Made by a program: the position numbers and the translations under genes. The notes below the pieces were generated by a model. The model did no database searches. It was not told the DNA's origin and saw nothing but the letters and a program-made list of their open reading frames with translations. Shown here piece by piece: positions 13,045 through 13,662 of a stretch of DNA of 13,662 nt. Source of the stretch: an uncultured Clostridia bacterium (GTDB lineage: Bacteria > Bacillota > Clostridia > Oscillospirales > Ruminococcaceae); assembly GCA_947165805.1 (NCBI GenBank), contig CAMVBT010000026.1:1-13662 (forward strand), in the 5' to 3' direction. Numbering within the stretch: the first letter of the stretch is position 1; each line of letters opens with the position of its first letter.

Positions 13045-13662
13045 TCTGCAGCCTCCTCGATGATGAAAACGGGGTTCTGCGCGTCGAGCACCGTGTGGCT
13101 GCCGACCGGACGGGTGCGCACTGCCGAAATCTGCGTGACGTTAGCGGTGAGCCCGTGTTCGCTCAATGCGCTGACAGCTTCACCGAGTGTTTCGAGAGTG
13201 ACAGCCGTTACAACGATCCTCGGTGCGTTCCCGCAGGCTGTCGCCGCGTCGATTATCGCCGAGATATTGCCGCCCGCGCCGCCGATAAACACCTTGTCGG
13301 GACGGGGCAGGGAAGCGAGCACTTCCGGTGCGCAGCCGTTTATTGCCCTGATGTTGTCGCAGCCAAATGTCCGAGCGTTCTTCGCGGTCAGAGCTACAGC
13401 TTCTTCGTTCCTGTCAACGGCAAACACAGTCCCGCCATTTGCCGCGAGCGCACATTCCACGCTCACGGAGCCCGTCCCGCAGCCTATGTCCCACACAATG
13501 TCATTATAACATATTCCGAGCTTTGACGCAAGTACCGCGCGTATCTCGGACTTCGTCATCGGCACATTCCCGCGCTCAAATTCGCTGTCGGGAATGCCGG
13601 AGCGCGCGCACCTTTCGGGAGCCGGGTTTTCGGTTATGACAGCGCACAGGCCGTCGCATTTT
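13041..13662 (-). CDS. cbiET: Bifunctional CbiE-CbiT fusion, precorrin-6Y-type C5,15-methyltransferase (partial, 5' end off the right edge)
   Basis: The frame is open to the window edge, and 206 residues are visible. The last ~175 form a CbiT domain: MTKSEIRAVLASKLG, the SAM-binding DIVWDIGCGTGSVSVECA and FIGGAGGN. This enzyme decarboxylates the C12 acetate and methylates C15. Upstream of the GTG at 13565 the same frame continues as ITENPAPERCA then GIPDSEFERGNVPM, which matches the end of a CbiE (C5-methyltransferase) domain and the usual linker in CbiET/CobL fusions. I therefore call a fusion rather than a stand-alone cbiT starting at 13565. If a separate CbiT existed, the GTG would have no clear ribosome site. 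Its stop overlaps the cbiA ATG (ATGA). Confidence 0.9.
   Translation of the reverse strand, partial: KCDGLCAVITENPAPERCARSGIPDSEFERGNVPMTKSEIRAVLASKLGICYNDIVWDIGCGTGSVSVECALAANGGTVFAVDRNEEAVALTAKNARTFGCDNIRAINGCAPEVLASLPRPDKVFIGGAGGNISAIIDAATACGNAPRIVVTAVTLETLGEAVSALSEHGLTANVTQISAVRTRPVGSHTVLDAQNPVFIIEEAAE

Overview
The window looks like a chromosomal segment of an anaerobic, GC-rich Firmicute, most plausibly a clostridial gut-type bacterium. This is inferred from the oxygen-independent cobalamin gene set (CbiC, CbiA, CbiP and a CbiE-CbiT fusion), the strong AGGAGG-like ribosome binding sites, and an agr-like LytTR/GHKL two-component pair. No species-level call is possible from the sequence alone.

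Region 1 (1-3989, all minus strand) is a regulatory and export module. In transcription order it holds a LytTR response regulator, a soluble GHKL histidine kinase, two ABC ATPases, and an ABC-2 (DUF990-type) permease cut by the left edge. A consensus promoter precedes the regulator. Between kinase and transporter there is a second candidate promoter, immediately preceded by two direct repeats 21 bp apart. That spacing and the CGTT core are what a LytTR regulator would bind, so the pair may directly switch on the exporter.

Region 2 (about 3990-4362) is a divergent intergenic stretch with two back-to-back promoters. The rightward transcript has a leader of about 175 nt carrying two tiny ORFs (19 and 13 codons) ahead of cbiC.

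Region 3 (4363-13662) is cobalamin biosynthesis. cbiC is on the plus strand and runs tail-to-tail into the end of a long minus-strand operon, overlapping cbiP by 13 bp. The operon enters from the right edge and reads cbiET fusion (partial) - cbiA - cobT - cobU - cobS - small cobU-like gene - cobC - cbiB - cobD - cbiP. Every junction overlaps by 4 to 16 bp, so the genes are probably translationally coupled. Together they cover late corrin-ring steps (CbiET, CbiC), side-chain amidation (CbiA, CbiP), aminopropanol-phosphate supply and attachment (CobD, CbiB), and nucleotide-loop assembly (CobU, CobT, CobC, CobS). Early ring genes and a corrinoid adenosyltransferase are not here and may lie to the right. 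No tRNA, rRNA, CRISPR array or insertion sequence was seen.
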